From Gillisella vitis (GTDB lineage: Bacteria > Pseudomonadota > Alphaproteobacteria > Rhizobiales > Rhizobiaceae): 64,000 nt of DNA. Every line of letters begins with the position of its first letter. Position 1 is the stretch's first letter. Of this stretch, positions 27,490-37,166 are shown piece after piece. The position numbers and the translations under genes are program-made. Under the pieces are notes generated by a model. That model did not search any database, had not been told where the DNA came from, and saw nothing but the letters and a program-made list of their open reading frames with translations. The stretch lies in NCBI RefSeq assembly GCF_001541345.2, contig NZ_LMVL02000002.1, positions 620,001 through 684,000 of the forward strand, in the 5' to 3' direction.

Positions 27490-27825
27490 CAACCTGACAC
27501 GCCGGAAATGATGGCTTCTCTGTCAGAGATCACAATGCCATTCTGTCAGCAAAAACAATCTTTAGTTGATTGCCTGCCCTGATCTTGCCCACATTAGTAT
27601 CGAATAATTTTTTCATGTGCTCGCGGCTTTGCAAGCGTTTTGTTAACCTTTTTCACAGGAAAATAGTGTGTGGTTAACGGCGACGACACAAGATGTAGGT
27701 CAAATCACCCCTAAAATCTTAATCAACTATTAATAACTATCATTAACTTTCTACAGTTGTCGTTTTACCCCCCGATTCGTACCCATTGTTGTGTTGAAAC
27801 ACCACACTGATTCGGAGGCGGACGA
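27490..27825. promoter_or_regulatory. 336-bp control region upstream of rem
   Basis: No gene is seen. The region is AT-rich with several GTTAAC/TTAACC words, including an exact TTAA-N7-TTAA at 27719-27733 listed separately. This is where the regulation of rem, the activator of late flagellar genes, must act. Confidence 0.7.
27719..27733 (+). promoter_or_regulatory. TTAA-N7-TTAA (CtrA-box-like) before rem
   Basis: TTAA at 27719-27722 and TTAA at 27730-27733 are separated by seven bases, about 95 bp before the rem ATG. It matches the spacing of the CtrA recognition sequence known in alphaproteobacteria. Function is inferred. Confidence 0.45.
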
Positions 27826-28497
27826 ATGATCGTAGTGGTTGATGAGCGCGAGCTCGTTAAGAATGGATACACGTCTTTATTTGGACGTGAAGGAATACCT
27901 TCGACCGGGTTTGACCCGATCGAATTTGGTGAATGGGTTGCCTCGGCGGCCGATAGCGATGTTGCAGCCGTGGAAGCGTTTCTGCTTGGTCAGGGAGATC
28001 GCACAGGCGATCTGCCACGGGCCATCCGGGATCGTACGACGGCTCCGGTGATTGCGGTCAGTGACCAGCCATCGTTGGAAGCAACACTTGCCCTGTTTGA
28101 CAGTGGCGTGGATGACGTGGTGCGCAAGCCGGTCCACCCGCGGGAAATCCTGGCGAGAGCTGCGGCCATTCGGCGGCGCCTGAAGGCTGTGGCCAACTAT
28201 ACCGAAATCGGCGCAATCCGCGTCTATTCGGATGGCCGCGATCCTGAGATCGGTGGAGAGATTTTCCCCTTGCCGCGCCGCGAGCGCCGCATTCTGGAAT
28301 ATCTAGTCGCCAATCGCGGCCGGCGCGTGTCCAAGTCTCAGATCTTCAATGCGATCTACGGCATCTTCGACGAGGAAGTCGAAGAGAACGTGGTCGAAAG
28401 CCATATCAGCAAGCTGCGCAAGAAACTGCGCAAGAAGCTTGGTGTCGATCCTGTCGATTCCAAGCGGTTCCTTGGATATTGTATTGATTGGAAATAA
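27826..28497 (+). CDS. rem: Rem, OmpR-type activator of motility genes
   Basis: Rem in S. meliloti is a growth-phase-dependent transcriptional activator of swimming and flagellar genes. The 223-residue product has an N-terminal receiver-like domain (1-115) and a C-terminal winged-helix DNA-binding domain (about 125-223, [21 protein letters not shown]). The acidic pair (Asp6, Glu7), the Ser79 switch position and Lys101 of the receiver are present. The residue aligned with the phosphorylated Asp is Glu50 ([10 protein letters not shown]), so it probably does not need phosphorylation. No kinase gene is adjacent. It stands alone, with its own upstream region and a downstream hairpin. Confidence 0.93.
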   Translation: MIVVVDERELVKNGYTSLFGREGIPSTGFDPIEFGEWVASAADSDVAAVEAFLLGQGDRTGDLPRAIRDRTTAPVIAVSDQPSLEATLALFDSGVDDVVRKPVHPREILARAAAIRRRLKAVANYTEIGAIRVYSDGRDPEIGGEIFPLPRRERRILEYLVANRGRRVSKSQIFNAIYGIFDEEVEENVVESHISKLRKKLRKKLGVDPVDSKRFLGYCIDWK

Positions 28498-28498
28498 C

Positions 28499-28523
28499 AA
28501 TCTGGCGGCCATGCCGCCAGATT
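28499..28523 (+). terminator. Terminator-like hairpin after rem
   Basis: AATCTGGCGGC (28499-28509) pairs perfectly with GCCGCCAGATT (28513-28523) across CAT. Only two T follow, so termination may be partial. Confidence 0.65.
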
Positions 28524-28570
28524 CTCAGGGCCTTGCAGCCAAATGTGCTCTTAAGCGTTTTTTCAAACAG

Positions 28571-28595
28571 CTTCACGCAAGGCCCACTTCATAAT
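28571..28595 (+). promoter_or_regulatory. CGCAAG-N8-CATAAT element upstream of flgE
   Basis: CTTCACGCAAG is followed by eight bases and CATAAT. The core is 28576-28581 and the hexamer 28590-28595, 32 bp before the flgE ATG. It is the best -10-like hexamer of the set. Confidence 0.6.
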
Positions 28596-28627
28596 CTTCT
28601 CACACGACGATCGAATGGGGACGTGGT

Positions 28628-29884
28628 ATGAGCCTTTCAGGCAGCATGAATACAGCCGTATCCGGTTTGCAGGCCCAGGCCAGCAAGCTGAGCACGGTCG
28701 GCGACAACGTCGCAAACTCGGATACGACAGGCTACAAGCGGGTATCAACCGCATTTTCCAGCCTGGTTGTCGGTTCCTCGGGCAGTGGAACCTATAACTC
28801 CGGCGGCGTGCAAACGACGACGGTCAACAGCATTTCCGAGGAAGGCTCTTATCAGTCGAGCACGTCGGAAACCGATCTGGCGATCAAGGGCGATGGCTAT
28901 TTCGTCGTTCAGGACGAAGCCGGCAGCGTTTTCCTGACGCGAGCTGGCGATTTCAAGGCCGATGACAATGGGTATATGGTCAATTCGGCCGGCTACACCT
29001 TGCTGGGCTACTCCTATGAAAATGGCGAACCGGCCTCGGTTATCAATGGTTTTGAAGGTCTCGAACCCGTCAAGATCCAGGACAGCAGCATTTCGGCCAA
29101 TGCCACGACCAATGCAGTGATCGACGGTAATCTGAAGTCCGGTTCTGATATCGTGACCAGCGATCTGCCTTCCAGCAACAGCGCCAGCGCCACATGGACC
29201 TTCAAGAGTTCCATGGTTGCTTATGACAGCCTTGGCAATGCCAACCAGTATGACATCTACTATACCAAGACCGCCGACAACGAATGGCAGGCGGATATCT
29301 TCCGCACTAGCGAGGCAACTGACGAGACCAATTTCCCTTATACCAATGGTGTTCTCGGCAGCACGACCCTGACCTTCGATTCCGATGGCGCAGTCTCCAG
29401 CGGCGGGACATTTACCTTTACCGACAGCACGACCAGTTCGCCTCAGACGATCGATGTGGATATGTCGGACATGACCCAGTTGAACAGCGCCAATTCCTCG
29501 ACTGGCGACGTCGATGGCAATGGCGCCAGCGCGGCATCCTCCGTCACGGTCAACAGCAGCGGCAATATCGTTGCGACCTATCAGGATGGCTCGACCGCCA
29601 ATCTCTACAAGGTGGCGCTGGCCACGGTTGCCAGCCCCGACAATATGAAATCGGTCAACGGCACAGCCTATCAGGTCACGGCGGATGCAGGCACGGTCGT
29701 GGTTGGTTTTGCCAATACCGGCAGTTTCGGCAGCATCAATTCCAAGACGCTTGAAAGTTCCAATGTCGATCTCGCGACGGAACTGACCAACATGATCCAG
29801 TCCCAACGCAGCTATAGCGCCAATTCCAAGGTGTTCCAGACGGCGGCGGATATGCTGGATACGCTGATCAGTCTGAAGCGGTAA
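28628..29884 (+). CDS. flgE: FlgE, flagellar hook protein
   Basis: FlgE polymerises into the hook, the universal joint between rod and filament. The 418-residue product has the N-terminal signature MNTAVSGLQAQASKLSTVGDN and the ANSDTTGYKR motif. A Ser/Thr-rich middle follows, and the C-terminus is LESSNVDLATELTNMIQSQRSYSANSK. Its length is ordinary for alphaproteobacterial hooks. It leads an operon of flgK, flgL, flaF, flbT and flgD, directly after a shared promoter-like element. Confidence 0.96.
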   Translation: MSLSGSMNTAVSGLQAQASKLSTVGDNVANSDTTGYKRVSTAFSSLVVGSSGSGTYNSGGVQTTTVNSISEEGSYQSSTSETDLAIKGDGYFVVQDEAGSVFLTRAGDFKADDNGYMVNSAGYTLLGYSYENGEPASVINGFEGLEPVKIQDSSISANATTNAVIDGNLKSGSDIVTSDLPSSNSASATWTFKSSMVAYDSLGNANQYDIYYTKTADNEWQADIFRTSEATDETNFPYTNGVLGSTTLTFDSDGAVSSGGTFTFTDSTTSSPQTIDVDMSDMTQLNSANSSTGDVDGNGASAASSVTVNSSGNIVATYQDGSTANLYKVALATVASPDNMKSVNGTAYQVTADAGTVVVGFANTGSFGSINSKTLESSNVDLATELTNMIQSQRSYSANSKVFQTAADMLDTLISLKR

Positions 29885-29908
29885 TCCTATTTTTTAAAAG
29901 GCAGTGTC

Positions 29909-31363
29909 ATGTCTCTTTCGTCAACGATGAATACGGCAACAACTTCTCTCGGCAATACCGGCGTCCAGTCGCAGGTTCTGTCGAAGAATATTGCCAACTC
30001 CCAGACGGAAGGTTACGTCAAGCGTGACGCTGCCACTATTTCGACCAGCACCGGAGGGGCGCAGGTCGTTACGACCCGCAACGAAGATGCTGTCTTGCAA
30101 AAGCAGATGCTGTCAGGGCAGTCCCAGGCGGAAGGGCAGGATACGCTCAATACCGGTCTGGACCAGTTGAAGGCCCTTCTCGGCGGCAATGATTACGAGT
30201 CGTCGCCGTCGACCTATATCAACAAGCTGCGGGATGCGATGCAATCCTATGCGGCGCAGCCCAGCGAGTTGTCCCTGGCGGAAACGGCGGTCAGCGCAGC
30301 CCAGGATGTGGCGACCTCGATTAACAATACTGCCGAGGGCATCAGTAACGTCCGGGCCCAGGCCGACGACGCCATCAAGGACGACGTCAACAAGCTCAAC
30401 GATCTTCTGTCGCAGTTTGAGACCGTCAATCAGTCCGTCGTCAAGGCGACAGCGACAGGCAACGATCCCAACGACGCCCTCGACCAGCGCGACAAACTTG
30501 TCTCGGATATTTCGAAGATTGTCGGTGTATCGTCGGTCAAGCGCGATAACAACGACATGGCGCTCTACACCAATGATGGCACCGTGCTGTTCGATAAGCA
30601 GCCGAGGACGGTGACATTCGACTCGACCGGTGCTTATGGTGCTTCAACCGAGGGCAACTCGGTCTATATCGATGGCGTTCCCGTCAAGGCTGGTACGGGG
30701 GGGAACACCACGGCGGAAGGATCGATCGCCGCCAATCTGCAGATCCGCGATTCGATTGCGCCGCAGATGCAGCAGCAGTTGGACGAGACCTCACGGTCGC
30801 TGATCAAGATGTTTTCGGAAACGGAACCATCGACTAAAGACAATGACATGCCGGGCCTCTTCACATGGGAAGATGGAACGACGCCGGAAGATGGAACGCT
30901 TGTTTCCGGTATCTCGGAATCATTCAAGGTCAACAGTGCTTACGTGACCGCGGAAGATGGCGATCCAACCCTTTTGCGGGACGGTGGCGCCAATGGCTCG
31001 AATTACACCTGGAATACAACGGAAGGTGTCAGCTATTCGGAATTGCTCGACGACCTTGTCACAGGTTTCGAAGATGAAAGGGACTTCGATTCATCGGCAG
31101 GTCTCGGTGACACCTCCAATGTCCTCGACTATGCCTCGAACTCCGTCGGCTGGCTCGAAAGCTATCGTTCGACGGCTGATTCGGCCAATGAAACCAAATC
31201 CGCCTTGTCGCAGCGGGCCACGGAAGCCTATCAGAACAAAACAGGCGTCAATCTCGATGAAGAATTGTCGAAGATGCTCGATATCGAGCAATCCTATAAG
31301 GCTTCGACCAAGCTGATGAACGCTGTCGATGAGATGCTGAAATCCCTCTTGGAGATCGCATAA
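29909..31363 (+). CDS. flgK: FlgK, hook-filament junction protein
   Basis: FlgK is the first hook-filament junction protein (HAP1). The 484-residue product has the N-terminal axial-protein region (SLGNTGVQSQVLSKNIANSQTEGYVKRDA), a large variable middle, and a C-terminal helix (LDIEQSYKASTKLMNAVDEMLKSLLEIA) typical of FlgK. It lies 25 bp after flgE and 3 bp before flgL, consistent with cotranscription. Nothing unusual is seen. Confidence 0.94.
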   Translation: MSLSSTMNTATTSLGNTGVQSQVLSKNIANSQTEGYVKRDAATISTSTGGAQVVTTRNEDAVLQKQMLSGQSQAEGQDTLNTGLDQLKALLGGNDYESSPSTYINKLRDAMQSYAAQPSELSLAETAVSAAQDVATSINNTAEGISNVRAQADDAIKDDVNKLNDLLSQFETVNQSVVKATATGNDPNDALDQRDKLVSDISKIVGVSSVKRDNNDMALYTNDGTVLFDKQPRTVTFDSTGAYGASTEGNSVYIDGVPVKAGTGGNTTAEGSIAANLQIRDSIAPQMQQQLDETSRSLIKMFSETEPSTKDNDMPGLFTWEDGTTPEDGTLVSGISESFKVNSAYVTAEDGDPTLLRDGGANGSNYTWNTTEGVSYSELLDDLVTGFEDERDFDSSAGLGDTSNVLDYASNSVGWLESYRSTADSANETKSALSQRATEAYQNKTGVNLDEELSKMLDIEQSYKASTKLMNAVDEMLKSLLEIA

Positions 31364-31366
31364 GCC

Positions 31367-32434
31367 ATGAAGACATCGAGCATATCCAGTCTTACCATCC
31401 AGAACGCCATGCGTCTCACGATCAGTGATGCGCAAAAGCAGATGTCGGATGCTCAGACAGAAGTGACGACCGGCAAATACGCAGATGTCGGAACAGAACT
31501 GGGCGCCAAGACATCTTCGGCCGTGGATCTCAACCGAGATTCCCTGCGCTTGCAGTCACTGATGGACACCAATTCCATCGTCTCGACCCGTCTCGATGCC
31601 TCTCAGACGGCGTTGGATACGATTGCATCGGCAGCAACGACAATGCAGTCGACGCTGGTTGGTCTTGGTACCAGCACTGACAGTACGACGCTGGACTCCG
31701 CGCAAAAGACCATGAAAAGCGCAATGGACAGCTTCATTGACGCCGCAAATACCTCTGTGAACGGTGAATATCTGTTTTCTGGTATTAATACCGACGTGAA
31801 GCCGATTACTGATTACTATTATATCGATGACGACGGCAATGAAACGGACGCCAAGCAGAATTTCGACAATCTGTTTTCCGGATATTTCGGCATGTCGCCT
31901 GACGATGATGGCGTCAGTGGTATCAGCGCTGACCAGATGGACGATTTCATGGAGAACGTCCTTGAGCCATCCTTTGACGGGGCGGACTGGACGGACAATT
32001 GGTCGGCGGCCACCGATGAGACAATGACGAGCCGGATCAGCAAAAACGAAGTTATTCAAAGCTCATCCAGCGCCAACTCCGATGGCTTCCGCTATACAGG
32101 CCTTGTTTCGGTGATCGGCAGCGAAATGCTGAACGGCAATTACTCGACCGAAACCCGCAATGCGATGATCTCCAAGGCCATCGAATATTCCGGTCTTGCC
32201 GTTTCCGGTATCAATGACGAGCGTACACAATTGGGCCTGTCCCAGGAACGTGTCACCAACGCAAACGATTCCTTAACGTCCCAGAAGGACATTATTGAAA
32301 ACCAGTTAAGCAATTTGACCGGTGTGGATGCCTATGAAGCATCGACCCGTTTGAACAACCTGCAATCTTTGGTCGAGACGTCATACACCTTGACCGCACG
32401 CTTGCAGAAGCTCAGCCTTGTGGATTACCTTTGA
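31367..32434 (+). CDS. flgL: FlgL, hook-filament junction protein
   Basis: FlgL (HAP3) sits between FlgK and the filament and resembles flagellin at its ends. The 355-residue product shows the N-terminal pattern SSLTIQNAMRLTISDAQKQMSDAQTEVTTGKYADVG, and NGEYLFSGINTDVKP in the middle. The C-terminal helix is DAYEASTRLNNLQSLVETSYTLTARLQKLSLVDYL. It directly follows flgK with a 3-bp gap. Confidence 0.94.
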   Translation: MKTSSISSLTIQNAMRLTISDAQKQMSDAQTEVTTGKYADVGTELGAKTSSAVDLNRDSLRLQSLMDTNSIVSTRLDASQTALDTIASAATTMQSTLVGLGTSTDSTTLDSAQKTMKSAMDSFIDAANTSVNGEYLFSGINTDVKPITDYYYIDDDGNETDAKQNFDNLFSGYFGMSPDDDGVSGISADQMDDFMENVLEPSFDGADWTDNWSAATDETMTSRISKNEVIQSSSSANSDGFRYTGLVSVIGSEMLNGNYSTETRNAMISKAIEYSGLAVSGINDERTQLGLSQERVTNANDSLTSQKDIIENQLSNLTGVDAYEASTRLNNLQSLVETSYTLTARLQKLSLVDYL

Positions 32435-32468
32435 TGATCAAGGGTGGGGTGGAGTAGAGGAAATCTAG

Positions 32469-32816
32469 ATGTACCAGTTTTCCTACAATGAGATTATGGA
32501 GGATGGGGTTGCCGACGCTAAGGAGCGTGAGCGCCAGGTTCTCGACAGATCGATAGACTTGCTGAGCCAGGCCAGGACTGCCGGAAAATACGGCCGTGAA
32601 GGCATTGAGGCTCTTTACTATACGCGCCGCGTCTGGATCCGCTTTATTGAGGATCTCAAGCAGCCGGACAACCAGCTTGGCACGGAACTTCGAGCCAATC
32701 TCATTTCAATTGCCCTTTGGATATTGAAGGAATGTGACCGCATCAGAAAGCGGGAATCCGACAATTACCAAGGCATAATCGATGTAACCACCATCATCAG
32801 GGATGGACTTAAATGA
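32469..32816 (+). CDS. flaF: FlaF, flagellin synthesis regulator
   Basis: FlaF is a small alphaproteobacterial protein needed for flagellin synthesis or secretion and works opposite FlbT in Caulobacter. The 115-residue product matches the family length, with the conserved helical pattern ([21 protein letters not shown], and [16 protein letters not shown]). It precedes flbT with a 4-bp ATGA overlap, the usual arrangement. Confidence 0.93.
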   Translation: MYQFSYNEIMEDGVADAKERERQVLDRSIDLLSQARTAGKYGREGIEALYYTRRVWIRFIEDLKQPDNQLGTELRANLISIALWILKECDRIRKRESDNYQGIIDVTTIIRDGLK

Positions 32817-33262
32817 AGAGCACCTTGCGAATCTCGCTGAAATCCGGGGAACGAATCTTTATCAATGGTGCCGTTTTGCGCGTCGATCGGAAGGTTGCCC
32901 TTGAATTCTTGAACGATGTGACATTTCTGCTGGAAAACCACGTGCTCCAGCCGGAAGACGCCAATACCCCGCTACGCCAGCTCTATTTCATCGCCCAGAT
33001 GATTCTCATCAATCCGGAAGGCAAGGAACAGACGCTGACCATGTTCCGCAAGTCGATCGTGATGTTGCTGTCCTGCTTCCAGGATGACGAGATCCTGGCT
33101 GAATTGAAGCGGATCGACGCTCAGGTCGTCTCAGGGCGCGCCTTCGATGCATTGAAGGCCATTCGCGGTCTTTATCCTGTCGAGGATAGAATCCTGAACA
33201 ACCAGGAAATGGCACCGGCAACCATCGAGCAGATCCGCAAGGAGATCGCACCATGGCGGTAG
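32813..33262 (+). CDS. flbT: FlbT, post-transcriptional regulator of flagellin
   Basis: In Caulobacter FlbT binds the 5' untranslated region of flagellin mRNA and controls its stability; in some relatives it activates. The 149-residue product shows the family pattern ([46 protein letters not shown], and FKSIVMLL-like helices). All five flagellin mRNAs in this window have a shared structured leader, a plausible target. It overlaps flaF by 4 bp and flgD by 10 bp. Confidence 0.94.
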   Translation: MKSTLRISLKSGERIFINGAVLRVDRKVALEFLNDVTFLLENHVLQPEDANTPLRQLYFIAQMILINPEGKEQTLTMFRKSIVMLLSCFQDDEILAELKRIDAQVVSGRAFDALKAIRGLYPVEDRILNNQEMAPATIEQIRKEIAPWR

Positions 33263-33708
33263 ATGCAACGACCTCTGCGACGTCTACGAGTTCCTCGTCC
33301 TCTTCGAGTTCGGCGACTTATACCAATCCGTTCGCCAACGCATCGGCCAACTCGGATGCGGCAGACGCATCCATGGATTATAACAGCTTCCTTCAGCTTC
33401 TGATCGCCCAGTTGCAGAACCAGGACCCGACGGATCCGATGTCTGCCACGGAACAGGTGTCTCAGCTTGCAACTTATTCGCAGGTCGAGCAGTCCATCAA
33501 GACCAATACCCTGCTGCGCAGCATGTTGCAGGCGGAAGCCTTGACACGGGCCGGCGATATCGTCGGCAAGACGGTGACAAGCTCGGACGGCGAAACGACG
33601 GGTGTTGTCTCCAACGTCAAGGTCGCCGACGACGCCGTGACACTCACCACCAGCAGCGGTGGCACAGTAGAGCTGCAGACCGGCGTCAACTTCTCGAGCG
33701 GCTCCTGA
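33253..33708 (+). CDS. flgD: FlgD, hook-capping protein (short form)
   Basis: FlgD caps the growing hook and promotes FlgE assembly. The 151-residue product has a Ser/Thr-rich start and the conserved core [24 protein letters not shown] followed by the [16 protein letters not shown] pattern, plus a short C-terminal beta region. It is shorter than E. coli FlgD (about 231), as commonly seen in rhizobia, lacking much of the C-terminal Ig/Tudor-like part. Its start overlaps flbT by 10 bp. A strong terminator follows. Confidence 0.93.
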   Translation: MAVDATTSATSTSSSSSSSSATYTNPFANASANSDAADASMDYNSFLQLLIAQLQNQDPTDPMSATEQVSQLATYSQVEQSIKTNTLLRSMLQAEALTRAGDIVGKTVTSSDGETTGVVSNVKVADDAVTLTTSSGGTVELQTGVNFSSGS

Positions 33709-33772
33709 CCGGTCATTTCCATTCCGCCGTAACCGGTCGGGATGGAAAATGCAAAAGGCTTTAACGACTGTG

Positions 33773-33807
33773 AAATTCCTCAAATCGATTGGGATTTGAG
33801 GAATTTT
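33773..33807 (+). terminator. Terminator after flgD
   Basis: AAATTCCTCAAATC (33773-33786) pairs perfectly with GATTTGAGGAATTT (33793-33806) across a 6-base loop, ending in T. It separates the flgE-flgD operon from fliQ. Confidence 0.8.
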
Positions 33808-33859
33808 GCTTTATCAATTGAGTCGTGTCGGGCGGCATGATGTCGCTGGAGGAATGCCG

Positions 33860-34126
33860 ATGAATGAAGCAGATGCCCTCGATATCATGCGCGCCGCTGT
33901 ATGGACCGTGCTGATTGCCTCGGGGCCAGCCGTTCTGGCCGCGATGATCGTCGGCGTCGTGGTCGCCTTGATCCAGGCATTGACCCAGATCCAGGAAATG
34001 ACCCTGACATTCGTCCCGAAAATCGTTGCGATCATGGTGACGATCGGTATTTCCGCTCCCTTTGTCGGCTCTCAAATTTCGATTTTTGCCAATCTGGTGT
34101 TTTCCCGGGTCCAATCGGGGTTTTAA
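33860..34126 (+). CDS. fliQ: FliQ, flagellar export gate protein
   Basis: FliQ is a small two-helix component of the export gate. The ATG at 33860 is chosen because GGAGG lies about 7 bp upstream and it gives 88 residues, the usual FliQ size; longer in-frame starts run into the terminator. Two membrane helices are visible (AVWTVLIASGPAVLAAMIVGVVVALIQ, and a second ending FANLVFSRV), with the QALTQIQEMTLTFVPK motif between them. flhA follows after 125 bp containing its own promoter-like element. Confidence 0.95.
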   Translation: MNEADALDIMRAAVWTVLIASGPAVLAAMIVGVVVALIQALTQIQEMTLTFVPKIVAIMVTIGISAPFVGSQISIFANLVFSRVQSGF

Positions 34127-34176
34127 ACCAATACGCAGCCGTTCGTCGTGACGCATTCGCCTTGAGATAAGGGCAT

Positions 34177-34201
34177 CCTCGCGCAAGCTTTGTCCGCTAG
34201 T
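34177..34201 (+). promoter_or_regulatory. CGCAAG-N8-GCTAGT element upstream of flhA
   Basis: CCTCGCGCAAG is followed by eight bases and GCTAGT. The core is 34182-34187 and the hexamer 34196-34201, 50 bp before the flhA ATG. CTTGAGA occurs just upstream, as in the copy at 21421. Confidence 0.6.
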
Positions 34202-34251
34202 CCTGTCGCCATCATGGCGGATTCTCGTTCCGCCAGCCTTCTCATGAAGAG

Positions 34252-36354
34252 ATGGAACAGGACATGGCGCAAGCACCGACGACCTCACTTCCGACAGTTG
34301 CCAATAATCGCAGCCGAGAAATCGGCTTTGCCATGGGCATTGTCGCTATTCTCTGCATTCTCTTTCTGCCGATCCCACCCTTCCTGATCGATATGGGGCT
34401 GGCGTTTTCCATTGCCCTTTCCGTTCTGATCCTGATGGTGTCGCTCTGGATACAACGGCCGCTGGATTTCTCATCTTTCCCGACCATTCTGCTGATTTCG
34501 ACCATGGTGCGCCTGTCGCTGAATATCGCGACGACCCGTGTTATCCTGTCGCATGGTCATCAGGGCCATGATGCGGCCGGCAGTGTCATCGCCGGGTTTG
34601 CCAACCTGGTCATGTCCGGCGATTTCGTGATCGGTCTGATCGTCTTTGCCATTCTGGTCACGGTCAACTTTATCGTCATCACCAAGGGTGCTACCCGTAT
34701 CGCGGAAGTCGGCGCCCGCTTCACCCTGGATGCCATTCCCGGCAAGCAGATGGCGATCGATGCCGATCTCTCGGCGGGAATTATCGAGGAAAGCGAAGCT
34801 CAACGCCGGCGCAAGGAACTGGAGCAGGAAAGCTCCTTCTTCGGCGCCATGGACGGTGCCTCGAAATTCGTGCGCGGCGATGCGGTCGCTGGTCTGATCA
34901 TCACCGCCATCAATATCGTCGGTGGCATTATCATCGGTTACTTCCGCCATGGCATGCCCATCAGCGAAGCAGCCGACGTGTTCGTCAAGCTCTCGGTGGG
35001 CGATGGTCTGGTCTCGCAGATCCCCGCTCTGATCGTCTCGCTCGCCGCCGGCCTGCTCGTCACCCGTGGCGGCAATGCCGGGTCCACGGACGAAGCGGTC
35101 ATCAACCAGCTGAGCGGCTATCCGCGTGCATTGTCGGTCGCCTCCGGTCTGATGTTCCTTCTGGCGATCATTCCGGGCCTGCCCTTGCTGCCCTTCGTGA
35201 CCCTCGGCGGTATCATGGCGTTCGGCAGCTGGTACATTCCCCGCCAGGTGGAAGCCGTGAACCTTGCGAAGCGCCAGGTCGAGGAAAAGAAGGTTATTCA
35301 GAACAAGGAAGCCGAAAAGGATTCGGTCAAGAGCGTGCTGAAAACCTCCGAGATCGAGCTGGCGCTCGGCAAGCTGGTTTCGACCCGCCTGCTTGGCTCG
35401 CATCAGGAACTGGCTTTCCGCGTCGGCAAGATGCGCAAGAAATTCGCCAGCCAATACGGTTTCGTCGTGCCCGAAATCAAGGTGACGGATGATATCGCCA
35501 TCCCGGACAAGTCCTACCATATTCGGGTCCATGGCACGACCATCGCCTCGAACCTGTTGCGGGTTGGCGAAGTGCTTGTTGTCACCGGCAATGGCCGCAA
35601 GCCGCGCATTCCCGGTGACGAAATTCGCGAACCCGCGTTTGGCATGCCAGCCGTCTCGATCATGGAAGCCTTTACCGAAGACTTGAAGCGCGAAGGTTTT
35701 CATCCGATCGACAATGTCTCTGTCGTGCTGACCCATTTGAGCGAGGTTATCCGCAACAATCTGCCGCAGCTCTTGTCCTATAAGGACGTGAAAATCCTGA
35801 TCGATCGGCTCGATCCTGAATATAAGAAGCTGGCAGACGAGATCTGCTCCTCGCATATGTCCTATTCCGGCTTGCAAGCCGTGTTGAAACTGTTGTTGGC
35901 CGAACGGGTGTCGATCCGTAACCTGCATCTGATCCTCGAGGCCGTGGCCGAACTGGCGCCGCATGTGCGCAAAACCGAGCAGATCGTTGAACATGTGCGT
36001 GTGCGCATGGCGCAGCAACTGTGCGGCGACCTGACCGACAATGGCGTGCTGCGGGTCCTGCGATTGGGCAGCAAATGGGATCTGGTCTTCCATCAGGCCC
36101 TGAAGCGCGACAACAAGGGCGAGGTTGTCGAATTCGATATCGACCCGCGTTCGCTGGAAGAGTTCAGCGAGCAGGCCAGCCGGGTTATTCGTGAATTCAT
36201 GGACCGCGGCCTGCCTTTCGTGCTTGTCACGTCGCCGGAAACACGGTCTTATGTGCGCATGATTATTGAACGCTTGTTTGCAACCCTGCCGGTGCTGTCA
36301 CATGTCGAATTGGCCAAAGGCATCGAAATCAAGATCCTGGGATCGATTTCATGA
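34252..36354 (+). CDS. flhA: FlhA, flagellar export gate protein
   Basis: FlhA is the large export-gate protein that forms the nonameric cytoplasmic docking ring. The 700-residue product has the eight-helix membrane half (about 25-330), including the conserved charged FHIPEP-family stretch ([35 protein letters not shown]). A cytoplasmic half (about 350-700) has the [21 protein letters not shown] motif. The ATG at 34252 has AAGAG close by; the in-frame ATG at 34264 is an alternative. Its stop overlaps fliR by 4 bp. Confidence 0.97.
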   Translation: MEQDMAQAPTTSLPTVANNRSREIGFAMGIVAILCILFLPIPPFLIDMGLAFSIALSVLILMVSLWIQRPLDFSSFPTILLISTMVRLSLNIATTRVILSHGHQGHDAAGSVIAGFANLVMSGDFVIGLIVFAILVTVNFIVITKGATRIAEVGARFTLDAIPGKQMAIDADLSAGIIEESEAQRRRKELEQESSFFGAMDGASKFVRGDAVAGLIITAINIVGGIIIGYFRHGMPISEAADVFVKLSVGDGLVSQIPALIVSLAAGLLVTRGGNAGSTDEAVINQLSGYPRALSVASGLMFLLAIIPGLPLLPFVTLGGIMAFGSWYIPRQVEAVNLAKRQVEEKKVIQNKEAEKDSVKSVLKTSEIELALGKLVSTRLLGSHQELAFRVGKMRKKFASQYGFVVPEIKVTDDIAIPDKSYHIRVHGTTIASNLLRVGEVLVVTGNGRKPRIPGDEIREPAFGMPAVSIMEAFTEDLKREGFHPIDNVSVVLTHLSEVIRNNLPQLLSYKDVKILIDRLDPEYKKLADEICSSHMSYSGLQAVLKLLLAERVSIRNLHLILEAVAELAPHVRKTEQIVEHVRVRMAQQLCGDLTDNGVLRVLRLGSKWDLVFHQALKRDNKGEVVEFDIDPRSLEEFSEQASRVIREFMDRGLPFVLVTSPETRSYVRMIIERLFATLPVLSHVELAKGIEIKILGSIS

Positions 36355-37103
36355 TCACTGATCCGCAAGGATCGGTACTGGCGGTGTTCCTGGTTTTTTG
36401 CCGTATCGGTTCCTGTTTCATGACCATGCCGGGTTTTGCGTCTTCGCGCATTCCCACCCAGATCCGCCTGTTGGTCGCGGTCGCGGTTTCCATGGCCTGC
36501 ACGCCGCTCGTTTGGGATTCCGTGTATCCCAAGGTGAGCAGCGGCGGTTCGATTTTCGTCGCGCTGATCTTTACGGAAACGCTGATCGGCGCGGTCTTCG
36601 GGTTGATTACCCGATTTTTCACGCTGGGCCTGCAATTTGCCGGCGCGATTCTGACGATGATGATCGGTTTCAACAGCACGGCCACGGCGGATGTTCTGGA
36701 AGACGGTGCCGAAAACCAGATGACCAACATGATCAGCTTTTGCGGGCTGATGATGTTGTTCATGATGGATTTTCATCATGTTATCTTCCGGGCGCTGATC
36801 GACAGCTATACGGTCATGCCGATGGGCGGCGTGCCCGATACCCAGAAAATGCTGATAACGCTGACGGATACCGCCTCGCGGACCTATATGCTGATGCTGC
36901 GGCTTTCCAGTCCCTTCATCATCTATGGCCTGATGTTCAATCTCGGGGTCGGCCTGGTCAACAAGCTGGCACCGCAGATCCCGGTCTACTACATCTCCAC
37001 CCCCTATCTTATAACAGGGGGAATGCTGCTGGTTTATTGGTCGATCGGGGTGATGATGCGCCAGTTTGCCGACGCTTTCATCCCGATCTTCCTGGGGCAT
37101 TGA
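36351..37103 (+). CDS. fliR: FliR, flagellar export gate protein
   Basis: FliR completes the FliP-FliQ-FliR export channel. The 250-residue product is a hydrophobic protein with several membrane segments. It carries the family patterns [20 protein letters not shown] near the N-terminus, [20 protein letters not shown] in the middle and [20 protein letters not shown] near the end. It begins in the flhA stop codon (ATGA) and is 63 bp upstream of the FliJ-like gene. Confidence 0.95.
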   Translation: MITDPQGSVLAVFLVFCRIGSCFMTMPGFASSRIPTQIRLLVAVAVSMACTPLVWDSVYPKVSSGGSIFVALIFTETLIGAVFGLITRFFTLGLQFAGAILTMMIGFNSTATADVLEDGAENQMTNMISFCGLMMLFMMDFHHVIFRALIDSYTVMPMGGVPDTQKMLITLTDTASRTYMLMLRLSSPFIIYGLMFNLGVGLVNKLAPQIPVYYISTPYLITGGMLLVYWSIGVMMRQFADAFIPIFLGH

Positions 37104-37166
37104 TATGAGGGGCAACTGACATGATAGGGCCAGAGGTGACTGAAATGCTCTCGATGAGGCCGTGTT

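Noticed and set aside
34471-36093. 540-residue open frame on the minus strand
   Set aside because: It lies entirely opposite flhA, has no family-like sequence, and is a by-product of GC-rich codon use.
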